A stretch of 61,823 nucleotides of DNA from Anaerolineales bacterium (lineage in GTDB: Bacteria > Chloroflexota > Anaerolineae > Anaerolineales > DRMV01), in assembly GCA_026996855.1 (NCBI GenBank), contig JALWJZ010000023.1, positions 1 to 61,823 of the forward strand. The letters run 5' to 3'. The position numbers were made by a program, and so were the translations under genes. Positions 29,981-38,762 of this stretch are shown in pieces. The first letter of the stretch is position 1, and each line of letters begins with the position of its first letter. The notes under the pieces are model-generated. The model had not been told where the DNA came from, searched no databases, and saw only the letters and a list, made by a program, of their open reading frames with translations.

Positions 29981-31303
29981 CTAAATCCAGCCTCGCATTT
30001 GCATGGCTTTGACCACCCTGTCGATGGCCAATACGTAGGCCGCGTCGCGTGGATAAAAACCACCTTCCTCGGCCACCTGAAAGACCTCGTGGAAAGAGCG
30101 GGTCAAAATGCGGTCCAGGCGCTCCAGCACCTCCTTCCGGTCCCAGTAGTAGTTCATCTCGTTCTGAACGCCCTCGAAATAAGAAACCACCACCCCGCCC
30201 GCGTTGCACAGGAAATCGGGAATGACCAGGATGCCTCGGGCTTCCAGTTCCCGATCTGCCTCGGGGGTGGTGGGGCCGTTGGCACCTTCCGCCAGAATTT
30301 TCACCTTGGGAGAAATGAGTTTCACCGTGTGTTTGGTAATTTGGGCCTCCAGGGCGGCGGGTACCAGCACGTCCACCTCTTTCCTCAACCAGGCCATACC
30401 ATCCTCGATGAGGTAACCACGGCGTTGTGCTTCCCGTTTGTCAATGGAGCCGAACTCATCGGTGATACCAATGAGTTCGCGGGGGTCGATGCCCTCGGGC
30501 CGGGTGACGGTATACGCCGTCCTGTCTTCCCGGTCCCAATACGAAACGCTGACCACTCGACCGCCCAGGATATCGGGGTCGGTAAAAGCCAGCGCCACGT
30601 GTTGACCCACGTTGCCGAAACCCTGGATGGAAGCGGTGGACTGCTTCGGGTCGAGGCCCAAACGTTTCATGGCTTCCCGAATTTGATACACCACGCCAAA
30701 GCCCGTGGCTTCGGCCCGACCCGGAGAACCGCCGCCCTCCACCGGCTTCCCCGTGATGACGCCGGGGGTGTACTCCCCGGCCAGTTTGGAGTACTCGTCC
30801 ATCATCCAGCCCATCATTTGGGGCGTGGTTCCCACGTCGGGTGCGGGCACGTCGATACGAGGCCCGATGTTGCGCCAAATTTGGTCGATCCAGCCCCGGC
30901 ACAGGGCTTCCAACTCCCGCCGGGACAGGGAGGCCGGGTCCACAGCCACACCACCCTTGCCCCCACCCAGCGGGATATCGACCACCGCGGTTTTCCAGGT
31001 CATCCACATGGCCAGGGCACGGATGGTGTCCAAGGTCTCCGCTTTGTGAAAGCGGATACCACCCTTGGCCGGGCCGCGTGCATCGTTGTGCTGCACCCGG
31101 TAACCGATGAACACTTGAAGACGGCCATCGTCCATGCGCACGGGGATTTGAAATCGGAACTCACGAAGGGGTTGGCGAAGAATCTGGCGGGCATCTTCGT
31201 TCAGGCCGATAAGGTCGGCCACCCGGTCGAACTGCCTTTGGGCCATTTCGAAGGGATTGACTTCCTGCAGAACTTGCTTGCGTGCTCGAGGTTGCGTCGT
31301 CAT
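29981..31303 (-). CDS. Glutamate dehydrogenase (copy 2)
   Basis: '[25 protein letters not shown]', 'DVPAPDVGTTPQMMGWMMDEYSKLAG', '[21 protein letters not shown]'. Confidence 0.94.
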   Translation of the reverse strand: MTTQPRARKQVLQEVNPFEMAQRQFDRVADLIGLNEDARQILRQPLREFRFQIPVRMDDGRLQVFIGYRVQHNDARGPAKGGIRFHKAETLDTIRALAMWMTWKTAVVDIPLGGGKGGVAVDPASLSRRELEALCRGWIDQIWRNIGPRIDVPAPDVGTTPQMMGWMMDEYSKLAGEYTPGVITGKPVEGGGSPGRAEATGFGVVYQIREAMKRLGLDPKQSTASIQGFGNVGQHVALAFTDPDILGGRVVSVSYWDREDRTAYTVTRPEGIDPRELIGITDEFGSIDKREAQRRGYLIEDGMAWLRKEVDVLVPAALEAQITKHTVKLISPKVKILAEGANGPTTPEADRELEARGILVIPDFLCNAGGVVVSYFEGVQNEMNYYWDRKEVLERLDRILTRSFHEVFQVAEEGGFYPRDAAYVLAIDRVVKAMQMRGWI

Positions 31304-31441
31304 AACCAAAACTCCTGACCAACGGCATTATTGAGAATGCCATAAATTCGGCGTGACGAACATCAAGTATACTCCTCCTCGGCTTCTTTGGGAAAAAGAG
31401 CGGCGAAATATCTTGCCAAGGCAACCACAGATGGATTCCTT

Positions 31442-31470
31442 TTGACGGAACAGGCATCCTATGGTATTCT
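31442..31470 (+). promoter_or_regulatory. Promoter for infC operon: TTGACG-17 nt-TATTCT
   Basis: Near-consensus hexamers with 17-nt spacing. Confidence 0.7.
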
Positions 31471-31577
31471 TCGGGGCGCTTCGAGAGTGTGGGAAGAGAT
31501 GGTGCTCCGCCTTTCAGGCTCGTATGCATCGTCTTCCAAGGCCCACACTCGCTTATTTTCACCCAGGAGGTGCTCTC

Positions 31578-32150
31578 ATTTCACAAGAAATCCGTGCAGA
31601 GAACTTTCGAGTAAACGAGGCCATTCGCGCACCAAAGGTACGCCTCATCGGACCGGATGGTTCGAATTTGGGCGTCGTATCCCTTCAAGAAGCCTTGCAA
31701 CGAGCGCGAGAGGCCAACCTGGACCTGGTGGAAGTGGCTCCTTCGGCCAATCCCCCGGTGTGCCGCATCATGGATTTCGGCAAATTCCTGTACGAGCGAA
31801 AGAAGAAGGAACGGGAGAGCCGCAAGAAACGCAGCCGGGTCGAACTCAAGGAAATGCGCCTGCGTCCCCGCACCGCCCTTCACGACCGGGAAAACAAACT
31901 GCGCAAGGCCCGGGAATGGCTGGCCGAAGGCAAAAAGGTCCGGGTGGTCATTCTCTTTCGGGGACGGGAGATTACCTATCCCGAACTGGCCCTGGAGGAC
32001 CTGAAGGAAATCGCGGAAGCCCTCACCGACCTGGCGCACATTGAAAAACCGCCCGCGGTGGAAGGGCGCAGCATGAGCATGATTCTGGCCCCCGGCCCGG
32101 CCAAAAAAGCCAAGAAGACCGCGAAAAAAGCCTCTTCCCCTTCGGCCTAA
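31578..32150 (+). CDS. infC: Translation initiation factor IF-3, probable AUU start codon
   Basis: 'EIRAENFRVNEAIRAPKVRLIGPDGSNLGVVSLQEAL', 'RIMDFGKFLYERKKKER'; AGGAGGTG 5 nt upstream of in-frame ATT. Confidence 0.92.
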   Translation: MSQEIRAENFRVNEAIRAPKVRLIGPDGSNLGVVSLQEALQRAREANLDLVEVAPSANPPVCRIMDFGKFLYERKKKERESRKKRSRVELKEMRLRPRTALHDRENKLRKAREWLAEGKKVRVVILFRGREITYPELALEDLKEIAEALTDLAHIEKPPAVEGRSMSMILAPGPAKKAKKTAKKASSPSA

Positions 32151-32225
32151 TTTGGGTAAAATCAAGGGGCATCCCGAAACCCTGTCCGGGTTTCGGGAGC
32201 GGGATACGAACCCTCGTGGATGTTT

Positions 32226-32259
32226 CGTGCAAAGGTGGCTGAACACCTTTGCGCGTTTT
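32226..32259 (+). terminator. Attenuator-like hairpin CGTGCAAAGGTG-gctgaa-CACCTTTGCGCG-TTTT between infC and rpmI
   Basis: 12-bp stem with one G-U pair, followed by four U. Confidence 0.6.
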
Positions 32260-32333
32260 CGTGCGGAATCCGAACGGTCGGAACGCTGGCTTCACGAGAC
32301 GAAGTGAGGAATCGTCATCAACAGGAGGAACCC

Positions 32334-32567
32334 ATGCCACGCAAAAAGCGTGAAGGCAAGTACAAGATGAAGACCCACAAGGCCACGGCCAAACGGTTCA
32401 AGGTCACGGCCACGGGCAAGGTCATGCGCATGAAGGGCAACCGAAGCCACCTGCGCCGCAATCGCCCCAAGCGCAGCAAGCGCATTTACGACCGCATGGT
32501 GCCCCAGGAGGGCAAGGGCTACATCAAGCGCATTCGTCGCCTGGCCCCCGGCCTGTGGCGGGAATGA
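32334..32567 (+). CDS. rpmI: 50S ribosomal protein L35
   Basis: 'MPRKKREGKYKMKTHKATAKRFKVTATGKVMRMKGNRSHLRRNRPKRSKR'; RBS AGGAGG. Confidence 0.95.
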   Translation: MPRKKREGKYKMKTHKATAKRFKVTATGKVMRMKGNRSHLRRNRPKRSKRIYDRMVPQEGKGYIKRIRRLAPGLWRE

Positions 32568-32663
32568 GCCGACAGGTCGCTCGAGACCGGGCCGTCGCCT
32601 TTCGGCCCCCGGACAGGCCCCAGGCACCTTTGATTCACCTTCGTCACCAAGGAGGACCCACCT

Positions 32664-33017
32664 ATGCGTGTGAAGACCGGAACGGTGCGCCGTCGCCGAC
32701 ACAAGAAGATTTTGAAAATGGTGAAAGGCCAGCGTGGCCCGCGCTCGCGCGTGTTCCGCCGGGCCATGGAAGCCTGGCTGAAGAGCATGTGGTACGCCTA
32801 CCGCGACCGCCGCGCCCGCAAGCGGGACCTGCGACGACTTTGGATTTTGCGCATCAACGCCGCGGCCCGACAACATGGCGTCCCCTACAGCCGCTTCATG
32901 TACGCATTGCGCCGGGCCGACATCCAACTCAACCGCAAGATGCTGGCCGACCTGGCCGTGCGGGACCCCAAAGCCTTCCAGGCCGTGCTGGAAACGGCCA
33001 TGGCCGCGGTGGACTGA
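32664..33017 (+). CDS. rplT: 50S ribosomal protein L20
   Basis: 'MRVKTGTVRRRRHKKILKMVKGQRGPRSRVFRRAMEAWLKSMWYAYRDRRARKRDLRRLWILRINAAARQHG'. Confidence 0.97.
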   Translation: MRVKTGTVRRRRHKKILKMVKGQRGPRSRVFRRAMEAWLKSMWYAYRDRRARKRDLRRLWILRINAAARQHGVPYSRFMYALRRADIQLNRKMLADLAVRDPKAFQAVLETAMAAVD

Positions 33018-33086
33018 ACGGGCCGCACGGGTTCGCAAAAAACGCATCCAGCCGGTTTGGCCAGGGAGAACCCGATACCCCAAACC

Positions 33087-33116
33087 AAGCAACGGTCCCG
33101 CGACCGTTGCTTTTGT
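33087..33116 (+). terminator. Terminator after rplT (AAGCAACGGTCCCGCGACCGTTGCTTTTGT)
   Basis: Stem-loop plus T run. Confidence 0.85.
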
Positions 33117-33175
33117 GTACTTGAGGCAGGTGAATCGCACCGGCCCAGTGGTATCCTTTTCACATCCACCCCGCA

Positions 33176-35194
33176 ATGTCAGAAGGGCTTTCATTTTCCA
33201 TGCGGCGCATTTCCTCGCTATCCCTCGCATTCCTATCCCACCTGTGGGGGGTACTGACGTTATTGCTCTTTGCAGAACTGGCCGCTCCGCGCCCTGCGTA
33301 TGCCCTCACCCCTACACCCACCCCCCAGGCCAAAGAACAGGCGCAACCCACCGCGCAACACACCCTGGAGGCCGTCCGGTTCGGCCTGCCGGAGGTTGTG
33401 CGCCTGAGCGGCGCGCTGGACGAATTCACCTTCTCCCTGCCCGTGCCCGAAGGCTGGCACCCCCAAGCCCTGCACATGGAAGTGAGCCTGCCCCCCACCG
33501 TGGAAGACGGCTTTCTGGTGGTGGAACAGGACGGCCAGGTGCTGGGCACCTATCCCCTGCCGGAAGGCCAGGGACCCCTCAGCATCTCCCTGGAACGCGC
33601 TCGGGTGAAAGAAGGGCGTCTGACCCTGCGCCTCCGCTCCCTGCTGGACCCCCTGGAACCCTTCTGCGCGCCGGCGCTGGAGCGCTGGGTGGAAGTGCGA
33701 CGTTTACGCGCCATGTACACGGGCGCGCTCCAGCCGCCAACAACCGTGGCAGCGTTCTGGCCCCCTGACCTGCACACCCTGCGCATATCCATCCCTCCCC
33801 AGCCCGATGCTCCCACGGCCACGGCCGCACTGACCCTGGCCGCCTGGGCCGCGCGGCTGGGCAGCGGGCACGGCGTGCAGGTGGAAATCACCGCCGTGGA
33901 CCCGAGCCAACCCCTGGTCGTGGCCCCGGCCGAACCCTTTGGCCGCACCGTGGTGCTGCGCCCGGCCGGGCATACCGAAGTCGCCCTGGTGCCTCCGCCC
34001 CAACCCGATGCCTGGCCCGTTCTGATGCTTTCCGCACCGCCGGAAACCCTGCCCGACCTGGTGGCCCGCCTGGCCCACGATGCCCAGGCCCTCATCCAGG
34101 CTCCCCGGGCGCGGGTGGAAAGATTCGAACCGCCCAAAACCCCCCATTTACTCCGCCGCACCTTCGCAGACATGGGACTGCATCGCCTGAGCATGCAAGG
34201 CTCGGGCGTGCTGGAATCTCGTCTCACCTTCTCCCAGGGCGATTTCGGAGGCCCCATCGCCGACCTCACCCTCCACCTGAAGGGCACCTATACGCCCGTT
34301 CCTCCCGGTGGCACGGCTACGCTCACCGTGTTGCTCAACGACGGTTTGGTCTATGCCGCGCCGCTGGGCGACGCGGGACACTTCCAACACACCATTCCCC
34401 TGCCTTCCCCCCGCCTGCGGCGGGACAACACCCTGACCGTACGGGTCATGTACACCCCACCGGGTGGTGATTGTCGAGTGGGGGTGCACGACCTCATGGT
34501 GCATCTGGACCCCGCGTCCACCCTGGAAGCCAGGTTCGGCCAGACCCTTCCTCCAGGGTTTCAGCGTTTTCCCCAGGTTCTTCTCCCCACCTTCGTGGTG
34601 ACCTTCGATCCGCTGGACATAGACACCTTGCAAACCGCCGCCACCCTGATCTCGGCTTTGCAACGGCTGACCACCACCCCTCTTCGCCCCCGGGTGCTCC
34701 CCTGGGAGGAAGCCCTGAACCAGGATGCGGCTCTACTGGTGGTAACACAGCATTCCCGGAAAATTGCCGCATTGCGCCCACCCCTGGAACCCCTGCCTTT
34801 CCGCATTTTGGACGCCAACGGTCGGGAAATCTTGCAATTGCGAACGGACATGCCCTTCGCCACCCTCCAGGCCTTCGAACACCAGGGCCGGGACGTGCTT
34901 CTGTGGACCCATCGGAACTTTCCCGAAAGCGGCCGCCAACTGGAGCGTTACCTCCACGACCGGGACGGCTGGTACGACCTGCGCGGCGACGTGTGGCTCT
35001 GGCCCAAGGGCGAGAAACCCGTCTCCTTTCGCCTGAGGGAGAGCGGCTTGCAGATACGCACCCTTTCCGAGCCACCTTCTTTTTGGACCCTGCGCAACCG
35101 GCTCCTGCTGTTCGTCGTACTGCTGGTGGTGGCCCTCATGCTTCTGTTGTGGCTGTATCCCCGGTTGGTGCAACGCCAGAACCGCCATGAATGA
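33176..35194 (+). CDS. BcsB-like (cellulose synthase regulatory subunit family) secreted/membrane-anchored protein
   Basis: Signal peptide, 'LTLRLRSLLDPLEPFCAPALERWVEV', tandem beta-rich domains, single C-terminal TM; start may be ATG at 33200. Confidence 0.82.
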   Translation: MSEGLSFSMRRISSLSLAFLSHLWGVLTLLLFAELAAPRPAYALTPTPTPQAKEQAQPTAQHTLEAVRFGLPEVVRLSGALDEFTFSLPVPEGWHPQALHMEVSLPPTVEDGFLVVEQDGQVLGTYPLPEGQGPLSISLERARVKEGRLTLRLRSLLDPLEPFCAPALERWVEVRRLRAMYTGALQPPTTVAAFWPPDLHTLRISIPPQPDAPTATAALTLAAWAARLGSGHGVQVEITAVDPSQPLVVAPAEPFGRTVVLRPAGHTEVALVPPPQPDAWPVLMLSAPPETLPDLVARLAHDAQALIQAPRARVERFEPPKTPHLLRRTFADMGLHRLSMQGSGVLESRLTFSQGDFGGPIADLTLHLKGTYTPVPPGGTATLTVLLNDGLVYAAPLGDAGHFQHTIPLPSPRLRRDNTLTVRVMYTPPGGDCRVGVHDLMVHLDPASTLEARFGQTLPPGFQRFPQVLLPTFVVTFDPLDIDTLQTAATLISALQRLTTTPLRPRVLPWEEALNQDAALLVVTQHSRKIAALRPPLEPLPFRILDANGREILQLRTDMPFATLQAFEHQGRDVLLWTHRNFPESGRQLERYLHDRDGWYDLRGDVWLWPKGEKPVSFRLRESGLQIRTLSEPPSFWTLRNRLLLFVVLLVVALMLLLWLYPRLVQRQNRHE

Positions 35195-37088
35195 ACCAAC
35201 CCCTCCTCGGGAGCATCCCTCCCCCGTCCGTCCCCGGTTGGGGGAAATGCTGGTCCAGGCCGGGTTGCTCGCACCCCAGGACCTGGAACGGGCGCTGAAA
35301 TTGCAGCGCCGCACCGGGTCGCCACTGGGGCAAATCCTCATCGCCCTGGGCCTGGTCCGGCGTTACGACCTGTACCGCTTCCTGGCACGCCAATGGGGTT
35401 TGCCCTTTGTGGACCTTCTGCGGATACGCCCGGACCGCACCCTGGCCCGCCGAGGGAACCCGGAAACGTACTTGCGCCTGGGCTTTTTTCCCGTCGAACG
35501 TCAGGGGGATGTGTACACCATCGCGGTTGCGCGCCAGCCCGACCCCAGCCTGGTCGAGGACATTCGCCAGGCCCTGGCCCTTCCCCCCTATGCCCACCTG
35601 CGCTTCTACGTCACCACGGACTGGGACATCGAGCAAGTCGTCCGGGAAATTTTCCATCGCGACGTACTCAACGCCGCGGTTTTCGGGCTGTATTATCGCC
35701 ACCCCCATGAGTCGGCCTACACTGTGCTCACCCGGGGCCAGTTCCTGCTTCTGAGCCTGGCCCTGTTGTTTCTCCTCACCGCCGGCATCTGGTTCCCCTA
35801 CCCCACCCTACTGGCCCTCAACGCGCTGGTCAACCTGGCCTTCCTGGTGGGCATCGTGTTCAAATTCGTGGTTTCCCTGGCCGGGGCCAAATACGAAACC
35901 ATGGAACCCATCACCCGGGAGGAAGTGGCAAGCCTGCGGGAAGAAGACCTCCCCCGTTATACCATCCTGGTGCCCGTGTATCGGGAGGCCAACGTCATCC
36001 GTCCCCTGCTGGAAAGCCTGGCCCGGCTGGACTACCCCAAGGACAAACTGGAAATCCTCGTCCTGCTGGAAGAAGACGACAAGGAAACCTACGAAGCGGC
36101 CAAGGCCGCGCGGCCGCCTTACAACGTGCGCTTCGTTATCATCCCCGATGCGCCACCCAAAACCAAACCCAAGGCCTGCAACGTGGGTCTGTTCTTCGCC
36201 CGCGGCGAGTATCTGGTCATTTACGACGCGGAAGACCGCCCCGAGCCCGACCAGTTGAAAAAGGCCGTGGTGGCCTTTCGCAAAGGCCCGGCCAACTTGG
36301 CCGTGGTCCAGGCCGCGCTCAATTACTACAACAGCCGGGAGAACTTCCTCACCCGCATGTTCACCCTGGAATACTCCTTCTGGTTCGACTACATGCTCCC
36401 CGGCCTGGACCGCCTGGGTTTTCCCATCCCCCTGGGTGGCACCAGCAATCACTTTCGCACCCAGGTGTTGCGGGAACTGGGGGGCTGGGACCCCTTCAAC
36501 GTCACAGAGGATGCAGACCTGGGCATTCGGGCCGCGGCCCACGGTTACCGGGTGGCGGTGCTCAATTCCACCACCTACGAAGAAGCCAACTCGCGGGTTG
36601 GGAACTGGATTCGCCAGCGCTCCCGCTGGATAAAGGGCTACATGCAGACCACCCTGGTGCACCTGCGCGCACCCATGCAACTGGTGCGCCGTATCGGCTG
36701 GAAGGCCACCCTTGGTTTCCTGCTCCTCATCGCGGGCACACCCCTGACCTTTCTGGCCGCGCCGCCTTTGTGGGCCATGTACGTGCTCTGGTTGCTCACC
36801 GAGACCCGCATCTTCGACCCCTTCTTTCCCCCGCTCCTTTTGTACATCAGCCTGGTCAACCTGCTTCTCGGCAACGGCATCGCCATTTACCTCAACATGC
36901 TGGCGGTGTTCAAGCGTCGGTATTACGACCTCATCCCCTGGGCGTTGTTGAACCCCGTGTACTGGGTGTTGCACTCCATCGCCGCGTACAAGGCCCTGTG
37001 GCAACTGCTCACCAAACCCCACTACTGGGAAAAAACGGTGCACGGCATCAGCCGGTATGGATTCTCGGAAAACGGGAACACCGGGTGA
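35187..37088 (+). CDS. Membrane GT2 glycosyltransferase (cellulose synthase-like) with N-terminal MshEN-like domain
   Basis: 'RLGEMLVQAGLLAPQDLERALKLQ...PLGQILIALGLVRRYDLYRFLARQ' double motif; GT2 'DAED', 'TEDADLG', 'RQRSRW'; TM helices on both sides. Confidence 0.9.
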   Translation: MNEPTPPREHPSPVRPRLGEMLVQAGLLAPQDLERALKLQRRTGSPLGQILIALGLVRRYDLYRFLARQWGLPFVDLLRIRPDRTLARRGNPETYLRLGFFPVERQGDVYTIAVARQPDPSLVEDIRQALALPPYAHLRFYVTTDWDIEQVVREIFHRDVLNAAVFGLYYRHPHESAYTVLTRGQFLLLSLALLFLLTAGIWFPYPTLLALNALVNLAFLVGIVFKFVVSLAGAKYETMEPITREEVASLREEDLPRYTILVPVYREANVIRPLLESLARLDYPKDKLEILVLLEEDDKETYEAAKAARPPYNVRFVIIPDAPPKTKPKACNVGLFFARGEYLVIYDAEDRPEPDQLKKAVVAFRKGPANLAVVQAALNYYNSRENFLTRMFTLEYSFWFDYMLPGLDRLGFPIPLGGTSNHFRTQVLRELGGWDPFNVTEDADLGIRAAAHGYRVAVLNSTTYEEANSRVGNWIRQRSRWIKGYMQTTLVHLRAPMQLVRRIGWKATLGFLLLIAGTPLTFLAAPPLWAMYVLWLLTETRIFDPFFPPLLLYISLVNLLLGNGIAIYLNMLAVFKRRYYDLIPWALLNPVYWVLHSIAAYKALWQLLTKPHYWEKTVHGISRYGFSENGNTG

Positions 37089-37162
37089 GGCCTGTTGACG
37101 GAGGGCCAAAAGCCCGTCCAGATACCCGAAGGGTTCGCGAAATCTCGGAAAGAGGTTGTCCT

Positions 37163-38674
37163 ATGCCCGCACCGGAACCCGCAGAAACGATGATGACCCC
37201 CCTGAAGCCTTGGTCAAACACGACGGGGCAATCCCCCCGCGGGAACCGTGCCCTTTTGCCCTGGGCATGGCGCCTGGCCGGTCTGCTGACCCTCTTCCTG
37301 CCCCTGGCCCTGCTGGCTTTGGAAGCCCACCGGCTCCTTTTCCTCAGCAACCAGCACGCCCACCTGGTGGCCAAAGCCCTGCTGGTGCTGGACCGGGGCC
37401 GGGTGGAACTCATCGGATTCGTCTACCCACCCCTTCCCTTTCTGTTGTTGCTGCCCTGGCCCCACCCCCTTTGGGCCTCGCTATTGGCCGCGCTCATGGG
37501 CAGCGCGGTGGCCTGGGTGGCGCTGGGGCGCATGGTTCGGGCTGGTTTCGCCCCCTGGCAAAGCCTGCTGACCCTGGGCAGCGCCATGCTCACGCCAGCA
37601 GCCCTCTACCTGAGCACCCAGGCGTTGAGCCACGTCCTCATGCTTCTGCTGCTGGTATTCACCTGGTTCTTCTTCCTTCGTTTCGTTTGTGATGGCTACA
37701 CGCAGGCAGGCTTCGTCAGCGGCATGTTGCTGGGCCTGGCCTTCTTCGTCAACCACCATGCCCTGGGCTTCGCTCTGGGTTACGGCCTGGCCGCCCCCTT
37801 CTTCCTGCGGGAACGCACGCCCGGCCGCATCCTGGCCGCCACGTTCGTGCTCCTCTTCCCCGTGGTCTGGGCCGCGGGCATCTGGATGTACGTGAACTGG
37901 GTGTTCACCGACAACCCCCTCCAGTTCCTCCACCATCCCGAGTCCAGCCTGTTCGTTTACGGTCGGGTCTTGCTGGAAGAGCCCATCGTGGGCTGGCCCC
38001 TGGCCCTGCGGTCCGTTGCACAAGACCTCCTGGCCACGCCGCTCTACCCTTTGGTGTTCCTCCTCGTCCTCCGCTACCGTCCGAAACGTATCGGCGTCTA
38101 TCTCTTCCCCCTCTTGCTCGTCACCACGGTGCGGGCCTGGGGCATGGTGTACGAACCGGCCTTTGCCCGGGGTACCCTGCTCCTCATCGCGCTGGCCGGG
38201 GTGCCCGGTTCCATGCCTCGCGCGGCGCGGCTTTGGGTGGTGCTGGGCGGTTTGCTCACCCTGGCCTCGAGCCACATGATGGGGCTTTCGGGGGAAGCCC
38301 GCGCCTGGCAGGCGGTGCTCCTGCAAGCGCGACCACGCGCCCAGGCCCTGGAAGAGATGGACATCGCCCGCTATTTGCGCGGCTTCCCGCCCCAGCGCGT
38401 CCTGCTGGACGACCGGGGCGCGTATCGGCTGGTGGCCCGCACCGGCTCGGCCCGGCCTTTCCTCCTCCCTGCGGATGCCGCCTATCCCTTCGCCCTGAGC
38501 AACCCGGCCCGTTTCGTAGATGCTCTGGTGGTCCCCACCCGGCCCATGCCCCACGTGGGCGGCCCCATGCTCAACGAATTCGTCCGCCATCCCCCGGAAG
38601 GCTTCACCCGCGCCCGCGCCTGGCCCCACTGGCAACTTTACCTGCGCCAGGGCCTGTCCCTGCCTACTCCGTGA
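37163..38674 (+). CDS. Multi-TM protein of GT-C-like appearance, part of exopolysaccharide cluster
   Basis: Hydrophobic multi-helix protein with soluble C-terminal part, immediately downstream of GT2. Confidence 0.5.
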   Translation: MPAPEPAETMMTPLKPWSNTTGQSPRGNRALLPWAWRLAGLLTLFLPLALLALEAHRLLFLSNQHAHLVAKALLVLDRGRVELIGFVYPPLPFLLLLPWPHPLWASLLAALMGSAVAWVALGRMVRAGFAPWQSLLTLGSAMLTPAALYLSTQALSHVLMLLLLVFTWFFFLRFVCDGYTQAGFVSGMLLGLAFFVNHHALGFALGYGLAAPFFLRERTPGRILAATFVLLFPVVWAAGIWMYVNWVFTDNPLQFLHHPESSLFVYGRVLLEEPIVGWPLALRSVAQDLLATPLYPLVFLLVLRYRPKRIGVYLFPLLLVTTVRAWGMVYEPAFARGTLLLIALAGVPGSMPRAARLWVVLGGLLTLASSHMMGLSGEARAWQAVLLQARPRAQALEEMDIARYLRGFPPQRVLLDDRGAYRLVARTGSARPFLLPADAAYPFALSNPARFVDALVVPTRPMPHVGGPMLNEFVRHPPEGFTRARAWPHWQLYLRQGLSLPTP

Positions 38675-38762
38675 TACAATCATGCCCGATTGGACAGCCT
38701 CTCTTCCATGTGGAAACCCCCAAAAGCCCATGCCCTACACCGTGCAGGGAGAAGAAGGGGTG

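Noticed and set aside
31461-31577. ATG at 31461 as infC start
   Set aside because: It overlaps the predicted -10 element, and IF-3 homology plus a strong SD point to ATT at 31578.
31661-31680. GGTTCGAATT resembling a tRNA T-arm
   Set aside because: It is inside infC coding sequence and no cloverleaf arms are present.
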